NCBI GenBank assembly: GCA_029061925.1
Contig: JAIDRE010000105.1
Location: forward strand, 1 to 34,466
DNA: 34,466 nt
Reading direction: 5' to 3'
Source of the DNA: Muribaculaceae bacterium
GTDB lineage: Bacteria > Bacteroidota > Bacteroidia > Bacteroidales > Muribaculaceae
Part shown: positions 34,406 to 34,466 of the stretch, piece by piece
Numbering within the stretch: position 1 is the first letter of the stretch
Layout of the letters: the number at the start of each line of letters is the position of its first letter
Translations under genes and position numbers: made by a program
Notes under the pieces: generated by a model
Seen by the model: the letters and a program-made list of their open reading frames with translations, nothing else
The model's database searches: none
What the model was told of the DNA's origin: nothing

Positions 34406-34466
34406 TTGTGTGTTGTGCACGTCTCCGAGCCGACGAGGGTCCTGAGCGGGGGGGGTGGGGGGGGGG
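34406..34466. other. Illumina Nextera adapter read-through with i7 N704 and poly-G tail
   Basis: TCTCCGAGCC at 34422-34431 followed by an ACGAG core (34433-34437) matches the Nextera read-through adapter, and TCCTGAGC at 34440-34447 exactly matches i7 index N704. After it comes almost pure G with a single T at 34456, where the real adapter also has T. The preceding 34406-34421 matches the adapter start at 10 of 16 positions, five of the six mismatches being G for A or C, as expected when a two-colour instrument loses signal. This is not genomic sequence. Confidence 0.93.

Noticed and set aside
34406..34420. GTG at 34420 as the bamA start codon
   Set aside because: These bases belong to adapter read-through, and real BamA proteins have a signal peptide upstream of IYNP.

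Overview
The window looks like a chromosomal contig from a Bacteroidales bacterium, most likely a Muribaculaceae-type gut commensal. This placement is inferred from gene content, not from a marker-gene search. Supporting signs are several promoters of the Bacteroidetes type (TTTG or CTTG, about 20 bases, TAnnTTTG), few Shine-Dalgarno sites, and Bacteroidetes families (T9SS plug/DUF5103, DUF3109, DUF4293, OstA-like, BamA with tandem OmpH/Skp genes). There is no rRNA, CRISPR array or intact insertion sequence.

Layout. 1-760: a phage-type DUF6808-like protein and a fragment of its upstream neighbour, ending at the 3' side of a tRNA-Arg(CCG) gene; this looks like one edge of an integrated element. 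880-9570: forward genes for uracil-DNA glycosylase, a T9SS plug-like protein, a DUF3109 protein, a TPR protein, DnaE, thioredoxin and an EamA transporter. 9566-10960: a convergent guanine deaminase. 11116-16506: forward genes for a DUF3108 protein, FtsK, a LolA-like carrier and thioredoxin reductase, closed by a strong bidirectional terminator. 16583-22216: a reverse five-gene tripartite efflux operon (ABC ATPase, two MacB-type permeases, HlyD/MacA-type adaptor, TolC-type channel). 22217-23938: an AT-richer accessory insert with a promoter-to-terminator structured RNA candidate followed by an orphan YhcG/DUF1016 PDDEXK nuclease with its own promoter. 24014-24427: a DUF4293 membrane protein. 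24507-34405: a reverse envelope-biogenesis cluster, in transcription order BamA, three OmpH/Skp chaperones, a lipoprotein PPIase-like factor, a SurA-like PPIase, an OstA/LptA-like protein and an M18 aminopeptidase.

How the genes fit together. The right-hand cluster is a near-complete outer-membrane assembly module: BamA inserts barrels, Skp and SurA-type factors escort them, and the OstA protein belongs to LPS transport. LolA adds lipoprotein transport, and the efflux operon supplies a cell-envelope-spanning pump. DnaE, FtsK and Ung are replication, segregation and repair functions; TrxA and TrxB make a redox couple.

Most notable points. First, the extreme right end (about 34406-34466) is not genomic: it matches Illumina Nextera adapter read-through with the N704 index and a poly-G tail, so the apparent BamA start is artificial. 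Second, the self-contained transcription unit beside the YhcG nuclease is the best candidate for something undescribed. Third, the BamA surface-loop hexamer repeat and the OstA repetitive tail could vary in length without breaking frame.
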